64,000 bases of DNA from Geothermobacter hydrogeniphilus (GTDB lineage Bacteria; Desulfobacterota; Desulfuromonadia; Desulfuromonadales; Geothermobacteraceae): positions 56,734 to 120,733 of the forward strand of contig NZ_PPFX01000003.1 of assembly GCF_002898515.1 (NCBI RefSeq), given 5' to 3'. The notes under the pieces are model-generated. The model was given only the letters and a program-made list of their open reading frames with translations. It was not told the origin of the DNA and made no database searches. Positions 26,187 through 33,288 of the stretch are shown here, in pieces (the stretch's first letter is position 1; every line of letters starts with the position of its first letter). Both the position numbers and the translations under genes were made by a program.

Positions 26187-26696
26187 TTCCAGGTAGGGCG
26201 GCACCTGCAGGATCAGGCCGGTTTCCAGGGTTGCTTCCTTGGTCTGGGCGGTGGCGGTGGCATTCTTCAATGATGGCGGCGTCTCGACGATGGTCAGTTC
26301 AACGGTCATCGGCGGTTCGACCGACACCACCTGTTCCCGGAACACCCCGAGGACGACCTCCGCGCCTTCCAGCAAGTAGCCCTTGACCGGAGCAAAAAGG
26401 TCGGGACCGAGTTCATACTGCTCATACGACTCAAGGTCCATGAAGGTGCCTTCTTCAGCCGCGCCGGCATAGAGAAACTGCCCTTTTCGCTTCTCGAAAT
26501 CGGCCTCGTCAACCTTGTCGCCCGACTTGAAGGTTTTCTCCAGCACCTGGCCGGTCAGCAGGTTGCGATACTTGGTCTTGACCAGGGTGTTGGCGCCGCG
26601 CGCGGTCGGGCTGTGCTGGCTGACATCCATCAGGATGCAGGGGGCGTCTTCGAGCTGGATGACCAGTCCCTTTTTAAAATCGGCTGTCGTGTACAT
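26130..26696 (-). CDS. efpL: EF-P-like protein EfpL (YeiP)
   Basis: A 188-residue three-domain paralogue of elongation factor P. The tip loop reads SPTARGANTLVK with Arg33 where EF-P has its modified residue, matching EfpL/YeiP, which rescues ribosomes stalled on a distinct set of motifs. The KOW-like N-domain, the middle OB domain and the C-domain (VETPPSLKNATAT, VDTRECRF) are all present. I chose ATG at 26696 because GAGGAG lies 9 bases upstream; a frame to 26720 is less likely. Its 3' end is the target of the island insertion. Confidence 0.9.
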   Translation of the reverse strand: MYTTADFKKGLVIQLEDAPCILMDVSQHSPTARGANTLVKTKYRNLLTGQVLEKTFKSGDKVDEADFEKRKGQFLYAGAAEEGTFMDLESYEQYELGPDLFAPVKGYLLEGAEVVLGVFREQVVSVEPPMTVELTIVETPPSLKNATATAQTKEATLETGLILQVPPYLEAGDKIKVDTRECRFVSRA

Positions 26697-26760
26697 GCTG
26701 CGCTTCTCCTCGCTGAGCATGGGCGGTCCGGCCGCCCTGTTTTTCTACCGCGTCCTTATA

Positions 26761-26923
26761 CCTGAATCCGTGAGTTCATTGCCGGCGAATAGCACAAGTC
26801 ATTGACCTGTCTGTACTTTTCAATAATCACCGACGAACCTATTGGGTGCGCCTCAGATTTTTGAAAATCGCATTCAGATCAAGCCCTTGCACTCTTCATC
26901 CGCCATGAACCCACGGATTCAGG
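26761..26923 (-). repeat. Family B 163-bp palindromic repeat, copy B3
   Basis: Ends are CCTGAATCCGTGAGTTCAT and ACGGATTCAGG. Its reverse complement aligns to B1 and B2 over the whole length. It lies between the divergent efpL and efp genes, where the promoters must be. Confidence 0.85.
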
Positions 26924-27070
26924 TTATAGCACAGCCCCCCTCTCCGGCAAAGGTTTTCCGTGACAAGTCTCTGTTTGTTATGCTTAAATGCGGCGTTTCG
27001 ACATCCTATTCTCACAGACGTGAAGACAACCCGACCCCGTGAGTTCAGGCCCCTATAAAAGGAGTGTTTC

Positions 27071-27634
27071 ATGTACACCTGTTCCGATCTGAAAAAAGGA
27101 CTGAAGATCCTTATCGACGGCGAGCCGCACGTGATCGCCCAGTTCGACTTCACCAAGCCCGGCAAGGGGCAGGCCCTCTACAAATGCAAGTTGCGCAACA
27201 TGCTGACCGGTGCCCTCTTCGACCGCACCTACCGCTCCGGCGAGAGTTTCGAACCGGCCAACCTGGTTGAGCGCGACATGCAGTACCTCTACCAGGATGA
27301 CAACGGTTACGTCTTCATGGACCAGAAGACCTACGACCAGACGACCATTGCCGAGGAGGTTCTCGGCGACGATCGCTATTTCCTGATCGACAACATGGAG
27401 GTCAAGGTGCTGATGTTCGGTGAACGCGGCATCGGCGTCACCCTGCCGAACTTCGTCAACCTGCGGGTTACCCGGTCCGATCCCTGGGTCAAGGGAGACA
27501 CCGCCGCCGGCAACAACAAGCCGGCCACGGTCGAGTCCGGCTACACCCTGCAGGTCCCCTCCTTTGTCGAGGAAGGCACCCTGATCCAGATCGATACCCG
27601 CACCGGCGAATACGTCACCCGGGTCAAGGAGTGA
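27071..27634 (+). CDS. efp: Elongation factor P
   Basis: A 187-residue translation factor that relieves ribosome stalling at polyproline. The tip loop is FTKPGKGQALYK, with Lys32 as the site expected to receive beta-lysine from EpmA. The three domains run to the typical C-terminal VDTRTGEY-like end (IDTRTGEYVTRVKE). GGAG lies before the ATG. epmA follows at once (2 bp), on the same strand. Confidence 0.96.
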   Translation: MYTCSDLKKGLKILIDGEPHVIAQFDFTKPGKGQALYKCKLRNMLTGALFDRTYRSGESFEPANLVERDMQYLYQDDNGYVFMDQKTYDQTTIAEEVLGDDRYFLIDNMEVKVLMFGERGIGVTLPNFVNLRVTRSDPWVKGDTAAGNNKPATVESGYTLQVPSFVEEGTLIQIDTRTGEYVTRVKE

Positions 27635-27636
27635 CA

Positions 27637-28548
27637 ATGGATTTCAGCGTGGCTCTGGCCCGCAAGCAGCAGACCCTGATGCAGAGGGCCCGGATCCTAC
27701 AGGCGATCCGGGCCTTTTTCATCGCCGCCGAGTTCCTCGAAGTCGAAACCCCACAGCGCCTGCCGGGCAATGCCCCGGAACTGCATATCGACGCCGAACC
27801 CTCCGGCCCCTGGTTTTTGCAGACCTCGCCGGAACTCTGCATGAAACGTCTGCTGGCCGCCGGCTGTCCACGCCTGTTCCAGATCAGCCGCTGCTGGCGG
27901 CAGGGAGAGCGGGGACGCCGCCACCTGCCCGAGTTCACTCTGCTGGAATGGTACCGGGGCGGTGCCGACTACCATGCCCTGATGGAGGACTGCCGGAAGC
28001 TGCTGAGTCATCTGGTCCCGGGTGGTCGACTGCAGTGGCAGGGACGGGAAATCGACCTGGCCTCCGAGTGGCAACGGCTCACCGTTGATGAGGCGTTTCA
28101 GCGTTATGCCGGCTGCAGCTGCCTGGAAGCCCTGAAACAGGACCGTTTCGACCAACTGCTGGTGGAAACGGTCGAACCCTGCCTGGGCCTTGAGACGCCG
28201 ACCCTGCTCTGCGACTATCCCCTCCCCCTCGGCGCCCTGGCGCGACGCAAGCCGGACGATCCACGCTGGGCGGAACGTTTCGAGCTCTATGTCGCCGGCA
28301 TCGAACTGGCCAATGGCTTTTCCGAACTCTGCGACCCGGTCGAGCAGGTCCGGCGTTTCGCCGCGGAAGAAGAGGCGCGACGACTGGCCGGAAAACCGCC
28401 CTATCCGGTACCGACCCGGTTTCTGCGTGAACTCGGCCAGCTCAAATCGGCCGCCGGCATCGCCCTCGGCATCGACCGGCTGGTGATGCTGCTGACCAAT
28501 CAGGAGGATATCGCCGAAGTGGTGGCGTTTACTCCCGAGGACCTGTAA
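27637..28548 (+). CDS. epmA: EF-P lysine aminoacylase (GenX/PoxA)
   Basis: A 303-residue class II lysyl-tRNA-synthetase paralogue lacking the anticodon-binding domain; it ligates (beta-)lysine to EF-P. Motif 2 appears as ISRCWRQGERGRRHLPEFTLLEWY and motif 3 as SAAGIALGIDRLVML, shown here by their landmarks. Start at 27637 (MDFSV) has AAGGAG 5 bases upstream; a GTG two codons earlier is disfavoured. Directly coupled to efp. EpmB is not adjacent, but the KamA-family gene at 17.4 kb probably supplies that step. Confidence 0.95.
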   Translation: MDFSVALARKQQTLMQRARILQAIRAFFIAAEFLEVETPQRLPGNAPELHIDAEPSGPWFLQTSPELCMKRLLAAGCPRLFQISRCWRQGERGRRHLPEFTLLEWYRGGADYHALMEDCRKLLSHLVPGGRLQWQGREIDLASEWQRLTVDEAFQRYAGCSCLEALKQDRFDQLLVETVEPCLGLETPTLLCDYPLPLGALARRKPDDPRWAERFELYVAGIELANGFSELCDPVEQVRRFAAEEEARRLAGKPPYPVPTRFLRELGQLKSAAGIALGIDRLVMLLTNQEDIAEVVAFTPEDL

Positions 28549-28578
28549 ACTGACCTGACCAACGTTCCTGGAGGCATC

Positions 28579-29103
28579 ATGAGTGATTATCCCGACTCAG
28601 TGAGCGAACTCTGTACCGAACTGCGACAGCAACTGGCTGAGCGGGATGATCTCGACAGCTGTAGCGCGGTTGCCGTGGCCGCCCTCAGCCGACAGCTGCG
28701 GGTCGCCGAAGATGAGGTCGCCCTGTTTCTGCTCGATGAGCGCAAAACGGTGCTGCACTTTCTCTGGCCGAAAAGGTTCCGCCAGATAGGCTTTATCCCC
28801 TACTCTTCCCTCGACTCCCTGGCGGCGCGCACCGCCCGTGAGGGTCGCGTCTTTCTCAACAACACCTTCGCCTCGGTCCATCACGCTTCCTTTTTCGAAA
28901 AAATCCGCCTCAAGGACGGCATTGCCGACCGCCCCAAGCCGATTCAGAAAATCATCAGCGTGCCGATGGTCGTTGCCGGCGAGATTCGCGGCGTCATCCA
29001 GATTTCGCGCAAGGGAGAAGAAGGTGACGAACTCGCCGATTTCGATGATCAGGCGGCGAATGCCCTGGTGGAGTTGGCCGCGGTGATCGGCGAAGCACTC
29101 TGA
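28579..29103 (+). CDS. GAF-domain protein
   Basis: A 174-residue soluble protein consisting of one GAF domain (about 25-170), with the typical closing strands IQKIISVPMVVAGEIRGVIQ. No effector domain is attached. GGAGG precedes the ATG, and it begins 30 bp after epmA, so it may be in the same transcript. GAF domains bind cyclic nucleotides, haem or small molecules; the ligand here is unknown. Confidence 0.8.
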   Translation: MSDYPDSVSELCTELRQQLAERDDLDSCSAVAVAALSRQLRVAEDEVALFLLDERKTVLHFLWPKRFRQIGFIPYSSLDSLAARTAREGRVFLNNTFASVHHASFFEKIRLKDGIADRPKPIQKIISVPMVVAGEIRGVIQISRKGEEGDELADFDDQAANALVELAAVIGEAL

Positions 29104-29125
29104 TCCGTCATTGCACGCCGGCCGT

Positions 29126-29536
29126 TCAGGCCCGCTGTCGATAGGCACAATAGCCGGGACGGGGCCCGATACGGGGGTGGTTGCGGCAGGTGACGGGACG
29201 TTTTTCGTAGATGGTGCAGCGCCGCGTCCGTGGATGCAGGTAGATACAGTCGGCGTTGGCCCGCCGGGTCAGACTGAAGATCTCGCGTTTGTGATTGAAG
29301 TGTTCGATCACCCCGTCCCTGCGCAGCCGCTTTGCCAGCAGCTTGGCGGGAGTACCGACATCGAAGTCATCGATCAGCCCCATTCTCACCAGGTCGGCAA
29401 CATCGACCTCGACCTCCAGACGGCAACAGCCGGCGCTGCAACTGTCACACAGGCGACCATGATATCTGACCCAGGTATCCGGGGTCTCCGGGCAGACCGG
29501 CCTGGTGGTTTTTTTCTGGCGATGTGCTTTTTTCAT
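29126..29536 (-). CDS. YkgJ-family cysteine cluster protein
   Basis: A 136-residue protein with the pattern CDSCSAGCC near residue 30, CIYLHPRTRRCTIYEKRPVTCRN near 97-119 and a late Cys: the metal (Fe-S or zinc)-binding cluster of the YkgJ family. ATG at 29536 begins MKKAHRQKK, with no strong ribosome site; an upstream in-frame start at 29641 gives an unlikely N-terminus. It ends convergently 22 bp from the GAF gene. Confidence 0.75.
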   Translation of the reverse strand: MKKAHRQKKTTRPVCPETPDTWVRYHGRLCDSCSAGCCRLEVEVDVADLVRMGLIDDFDVGTPAKLLAKRLRRDGVIEHFNHKREIFSLTRRANADCIYLHPRTRRCTIYEKRPVTCRNHPRIGPRPGYCAYRQRA

Positions 29537-29642
29537 CGAGGAGAAAAGAGAACCTGAAGCAGTGAGGGGCAAGTCTGGCGGAGGCCTCGCAACGGTTGCG
29601 GACAGTAGCAGAAAAAAAGTCCCGCTGCAAGGGCGGGACATT

Positions 29643-29823
29643 AACCCAAATCCACCGGCAATTTCGGGATTCAGCTGTCGTTACGGCTGAATCTGCTTCG
29701 TTGCCTTCACCGATTCGGTGCTCAACGTAGCTCGGCTACGTTTCCGCCCGAATCGGCACGGCGCCTTGCATCTCCACCCATCCCGCCACCCTCGGTCCAC
29801 AAAACCGCCGGTGGATTTGGGTT
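29643..29823 (-). repeat. Family A structured repeat, copy A4, with 17-bp perfect ends
   Basis: Terminal inverted repeats AACCCAAATCCACCGGC (29643-29659) and its exact complement (29807-29823) bound a 181-bp element. Inside are a GATTCAGC/GCTGAATC hairpin and a long stem with AACGTAGC/GCTACGTT at the tip and CCGATTCGG/CCGAATCGG below. On the minus strand CAAGGCG and GCAACGAAGCAG flank the stem as in the other copies. Confidence 0.85.
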
Positions 29824-29843
29824 CGAAGCAAACCGAATATTTT

Positions 29844-30380
29844 TCAGGAAGCTCCCTCTTCCCCGGGGGAGATCGTTCCGGCATCCGGCCTCGCCACCAA
29901 GCTCAGGGTGGCAAATCGCGTGTTGACCGATGATCCGATCAGAACAACCCACATCCCCGGAAATCGCCATTTCTGCACCCGGTTGCTGATCTGACCGCCA
30001 TCGGGGGGCTGCAGCAGTATTGACTCATCATCCCCCTTGCCCAATACCGATCTGAGCCGCGAGACCAGATCCTCCACCAGGGCCGGAGAAAATTTGCCGA
30101 CCACCTTGTAGATCCGATCGTCGACAAACCAGACCTGGAGCCTGATTTCAACATCATCGATCCAGAGATCGTCAATGATGCCGCAGTATTCTCCCTTCTG
30201 TCCCGGCCGGTCTTCAATCCGTGCAAAGGGCCGAACCGCACTCGCCTCATCGAAACTCATGCCGATCCGGTAACCGAACAGCGACAGATTGAACTGCGCC
30301 AACTCCTCGGCCGGGGCATGCTCCGGCAGCAACATCAGCACCAGACCCGCAACCAGCAGGCCACACAATTTTCTCTTCAT
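29844..30380 (-). CDS. Exported hypothetical protein
   Basis: A 178-residue protein with a signal peptide (about 1-27, ending APA-E). The mature part begins NLSLFGYRIGMSFDEASAVRPF and contains strands alternating with short loops. I do not recognise the family; FGYRIGMSFDEA resembles N-terminal segments of periplasmic proteins that follow the SmpA/BamE-like fold, but only weakly. GGAGGGGGAA precedes ATG at 30380. It precedes repeat A4. Confidence 0.6.
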   Translation of the reverse strand: MKRKLCGLLVAGLVLMLLPEHAPAEELAQFNLSLFGYRIGMSFDEASAVRPFARIEDRPGQKGEYCGIIDDLWIDDVEIRLQVWFVDDRIYKVVGKFSPALVEDLVSRLRSVLGKGDDESILLQPPDGGQISNRVQKWRFPGMWVVLIGSSVNTRFATLSLVARPDAGTISPGEEGAS

Positions 30381-30425
30381 TTCCCCCTCCAAATATGGTC
30401 GGAAACAATCTTTTCCCGAACGGAA

Positions 30426-31550
30426 TCAACCCGTCAGTTCGCTGTCCTGGCTGGCCAACGGCAGGGCAAACGTTCGGCGATAATAACGAATTTCGATGAT
30501 GATGATTTTGATGATACTGGCGACCGGAACCCCGATAATCATGCCGAGCACTCCGTAGAGCTTACCGCCCATGATGATGGCGATAATCACCCACAACGGA
30601 TGCAGGTTGGAAACATGGGAGATGAGAATCGGAATAAGGATGAAGTTGTCTAGAATAACCTGCCCGATCAGCAGGTAGGTCGCCAGGATCCACCAGAACT
30701 GCCCCCCCATACCGAGATCGACCAGCGCGATCAGGATCCCCGGGATCATGCCGACAATCGGCCCCAGGTAAGGAACCAGGTTGGTCACACCGGCGAACAG
30801 CCCCAGCAGGGGAGCGTAGCGAATATCGGTAAAGGAGAGGCCGAACCCGACCACGATTCCGACAATGGCCGCTTCGAGAATGCGACCGCGGACAAAATGG
30901 CTCAACTGGCGACTGATCAGGTAGGACAGGTCGTGAGCCATTTCGTAATAACGATTGGGTGCCAGGCCGACCGAAAAACGGATGATCTTCTGCCCGTCAC
31001 GCAGAAAAAAGAAGGTAAACAGGGGCACCAGCAGCATCAGGCTGCCGAGTCGGAGAGCCGAACCAGTGGTGTGTGACAGCATTTCATTGAACAGGTGCTC
31101 GGCCAGAACCCGGCCGCGCCCCGGCAGGTCGAGCCCGGACACGAAGGGGAAATACTCGTTGAGACGCACCTCGAACTGATTGAGCAGTTCGATTCCGCGG
31201 GCCAGGTAACGCGGCAGATCGGTCCGCAACGACCCCCACATCGCCAGCCAGTGCGGGCTCAGCCAGCGTCCGGCGAGATAGAGCAGGACCGCGGTCAGCA
31301 GGGAAACCAGGAAGATGCTGGCGGTCCGGTTGAACGGCCCGCGTTCAAAACGGCGCACCAAAGGTTCAAGCAGAAACGCCAGCACCAGCGACAACAATAC
31401 CGGCAGAACAATGCCGGTGGTTGCAACATGCAGCAGTTCGGTAATCCGGGAAGCTGACGTGAACAGAGCCAGGCCGCTGGCGATGCTTGCCGTGAGGACA
31501 AGAAAAATCAACAGCAGCTGGGTACGGGTCAATGACAGTTGTTCCGGCAT
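30426..31550 (-). CDS. AI-2E family transporter
   Basis: A 374-residue inner-membrane protein with about eight helices. The C-terminal part has the family blocks PLLGLFAGVTNLVPYLGPIVGMIPG and LHPLWVIIAIIMGGKLYGVLGM, quoted here in sections. Members export autoinducer-2 or other small molecules, or act as sodium/proton antiporters. Its start overlaps the end of the cyclic-nucleotide-binding gene, so translation is coupled. Confidence 0.88.
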   Translation of the reverse strand: MPEQLSLTRTQLLLIFLVLTASIASGLALFTSASRITELLHVATTGIVLPVLLSLVLAFLLEPLVRRFERGPFNRTASIFLVSLLTAVLLYLAGRWLSPHWLAMWGSLRTDLPRYLARGIELLNQFEVRLNEYFPFVSGLDLPGRGRVLAEHLFNEMLSHTTGSALRLGSLMLLVPLFTFFFLRDGQKIIRFSVGLAPNRYYEMAHDLSYLISRQLSHFVRGRILEAAIVGIVVGFGLSFTDIRYAPLLGLFAGVTNLVPYLGPIVGMIPGILIALVDLGMGGQFWWILATYLLIGQVILDNFILIPILISHVSNLHPLWVIIAIIMGGKLYGVLGMIIGVPVASIIKIIIIEIRYYRRTFALPLASQDSELTG

Positions 31551-31554
31551 GGCC

Positions 31555-32091
31555 TCATTCCTCTCCCGCCGGAGCGGTCGATCTGGCCTGCTGCAGTCGC
31601 ATCAACTCCTGGCCTGCGGCGTGCAACCGCTCACTCATGACCCGGGTCAGGCCGAGCAGCAGCTTGTTGGCCATGGCCGGATTCTTCTGCACGGTTTCAA
31701 GCAGGTCGGCCCGAAACAGGCCCACCAGTTGCGCCTTCTCCAGCGTCCGGGCCGAAGCCACCCGCATCGCCGGCGACGCGAGGGTCGTCTCGCCGAAGAA
31801 ATCCCCCGAGGCAAGGACGGCCAGTTCAATCTCCCGGCCCTGATTGCTGCGGGAAGAAATCCGTACCCGGCCGGTACGCACAATGTAGAGTCCCGAACCC
31901 GGGTCCCCTTCGCTGAAGACCGTCTCACCGGCGTCATATTCCCGCACATGGACCAACGTTTCGAGACGTTTGAGTTCACGCTCGGTCATGTCACTGAACA
32001 GGGGCAGGGTACCGAGAAAATAGGCCAGTGATTCTTCTTCAGGTTTCTGGCGAAAAATATTGCTCCAAAGCGGACTCACAAATCCCTCCAT
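31555..32091 (-). CDS. Cyclic nucleotide-binding domain protein
   Basis: A 178-residue Crp-like sensor domain without a DNA-binding domain. YDAGETVFSEGDPGSGLYIV, GDFFGETTLA and the C-helix are standard for the fold; the phosphate-binding motif GETTLASPAMRVAS lacks one residue of the cAMP consensus but keeps the Arg. The start at 32091 has no clear ribosome site. Linked by a 4-bp gap to the AI-2E transporter gene, it may regulate that protein directly. Confidence 0.82.
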   Translation of the reverse strand: MEGFVSPLWSNIFRQKPEEESLAYFLGTLPLFSDMTERELKRLETLVHVREYDAGETVFSEGDPGSGLYIVRTGRVRISSRSNQGREIELAVLASGDFFGETTLASPAMRVASARTLEKAQLVGLFRADLLETVQKNPAMANKLLLGLTRVMSERLHAAGQELMRLQQARSTAPAGEE

Positions 32092-32224
32092 ATCAATAAC
32101 GACAACCTGGGGACTATAACAGGACTCCAACCGGGGCGCACAGTAAAATCCCCGTTTCACATACCCAAGTACCGCAGAGGAGCCGGCCGGACAAGTGAGT
32201 ACAGATCGTTGATTCAGGGCATCA

Positions 32225-33085
32225 TCAGGGAGCCAGCAGTTTGCGTATTTCCCTGGGGAAATCGACATTGACCCGGTAATCAACAAAATCGACCTTGACG
32301 ACCTCTTTTCTGCCATCATGGCGAACAACCCGCTCCTGGCTTGCCGGCAGCCAGATATCGTCCACCAGTTCAAACCTGGTGGCAAAACGCGTGTCGACCC
32401 GGCCGTCCAGCGAAGTCAGCATGAACTCTTCCGGCAGCTGCCCGGCGGGTACTTCACGATAACGGACCTCCAGGCTCAGCACCTGACCGTCAACCAGGGT
32501 CAATTCAAGACGGGTTAAGATTTCTTGTTCGGGATTGACGTCGATCACCAGGCGGGTCACCTGCCGCTGGGGCAACCCCAGCCCATCGGCAAAAAACGCC
32601 CCCTTGAGATCAACCGGGGTCTTGAACTTGAGGGTCGTGGTCTGCAGTTTGACGCCGGCAAGGTCATTGTCGGCAACCCTGACCTCGGCCCTGGCGGCGA
32701 GAGCGGCCCGGTCGACGGAACGGCCGGCCGGCAGCAGAAAACTGTAGAGCTCCAGGGCGAAATCACGGGAAAAGCGTTGAACCATCTCCTGCATGTAGGG
32801 GAACACATTCGGCCCCTCGGCCCGAAAAAGACTTTTACCGGTATTGCGCTGCCAGTACTTGCGAACCACCGGGGATTCGGGACGGGGGGCGTCAGCCGGC
32901 AGGTTGGCGGTCATACGCTCAATCATCCGGGCGATCTGATCGGTCTGAATGGTCACCTGGTAGTTTTCCAGGGCCGGCTGTTTTTTGGCATACGCCCGTG
33001 CGACCATTTCAACCGACTGCAGTTCATCAGCCAGGGAGGGCAGGGCAAGCAGCAATAAAACAGGCAACAGCAGCAGGCTTTTCAC
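32225..33085 (-). CDS. Exported LolA-like protein of unknown role
   Basis: A 286-residue protein with a signal peptide (VKSLLLLPVLLLLALPSLAD). The mature part resembles outer-membrane lipoprotein-sorting (LolA-like) half-barrels: RNTGKSLFRAEG, LEVRYREVPAGQLPEEFMLT, then long strands. Such proteins in related bacteria are annotated as outer membrane lipoprotein-sorting proteins. I use GTG at 33085 because GAGGAGG lies 6 bases upstream. It is separate from the downstream genes by 134 bp. Confidence 0.65.
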   Translation of the reverse strand: MKSLLLLPVLLLLALPSLADELQSVEMVARAYAKKQPALENYQVTIQTDQIARMIERMTANLPADAPRPESPVVRKYWQRNTGKSLFRAEGPNVFPYMQEMVQRFSRDFALELYSFLLPAGRSVDRAALAARAEVRVADNDLAGVKLQTTTLKFKTPVDLKGAFFADGLGLPQRQVTRLVIDVNPEQEILTRLELTLVDGQVLSLEVRYREVPAGQLPEEFMLTSLDGRVDTRFATRFELVDDIWLPASQERVVRHDGRKEVVKVDFVDYRVNVDFPREIRKLLAP

Positions 33086-33288
33086 CCGGAACCTCCTCAG
33101 GCAGAAGAAAAAACGACAACCCGCAACGGGCGGCATGCGACCCTGCAGATCACATTCGACCAGACTTGACTATTTGTTATTATAACCGAACCGAAGCTGA
33201 CAACAAGCTGAAATCACGTCGTCGGATTCCCTTGACAGCATTCACCGGCACCGCTAACGTCGGCTAGAAACCAGCCGGATCGGAGCCC

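Larger units (their letters stand above)
18619..26187. mobile_element. 7.5-kb genomic island inserted at the efpL 3' end
   Basis: The segment is bounded by the 57-bp direct repeat and holds genes unrelated to the flanking translation-factor cluster: a PIN/AbrB pair, four AT-rich exported-protein genes, a decayed transposase and a STAND-BTAD regulator. Base composition falls sharply in 19.85-22.14 kb. No integrase gene is present, so either it was lost or mobility depends on another element. Boundary evidence is direct; the integration history is inferred. Confidence 0.7.
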
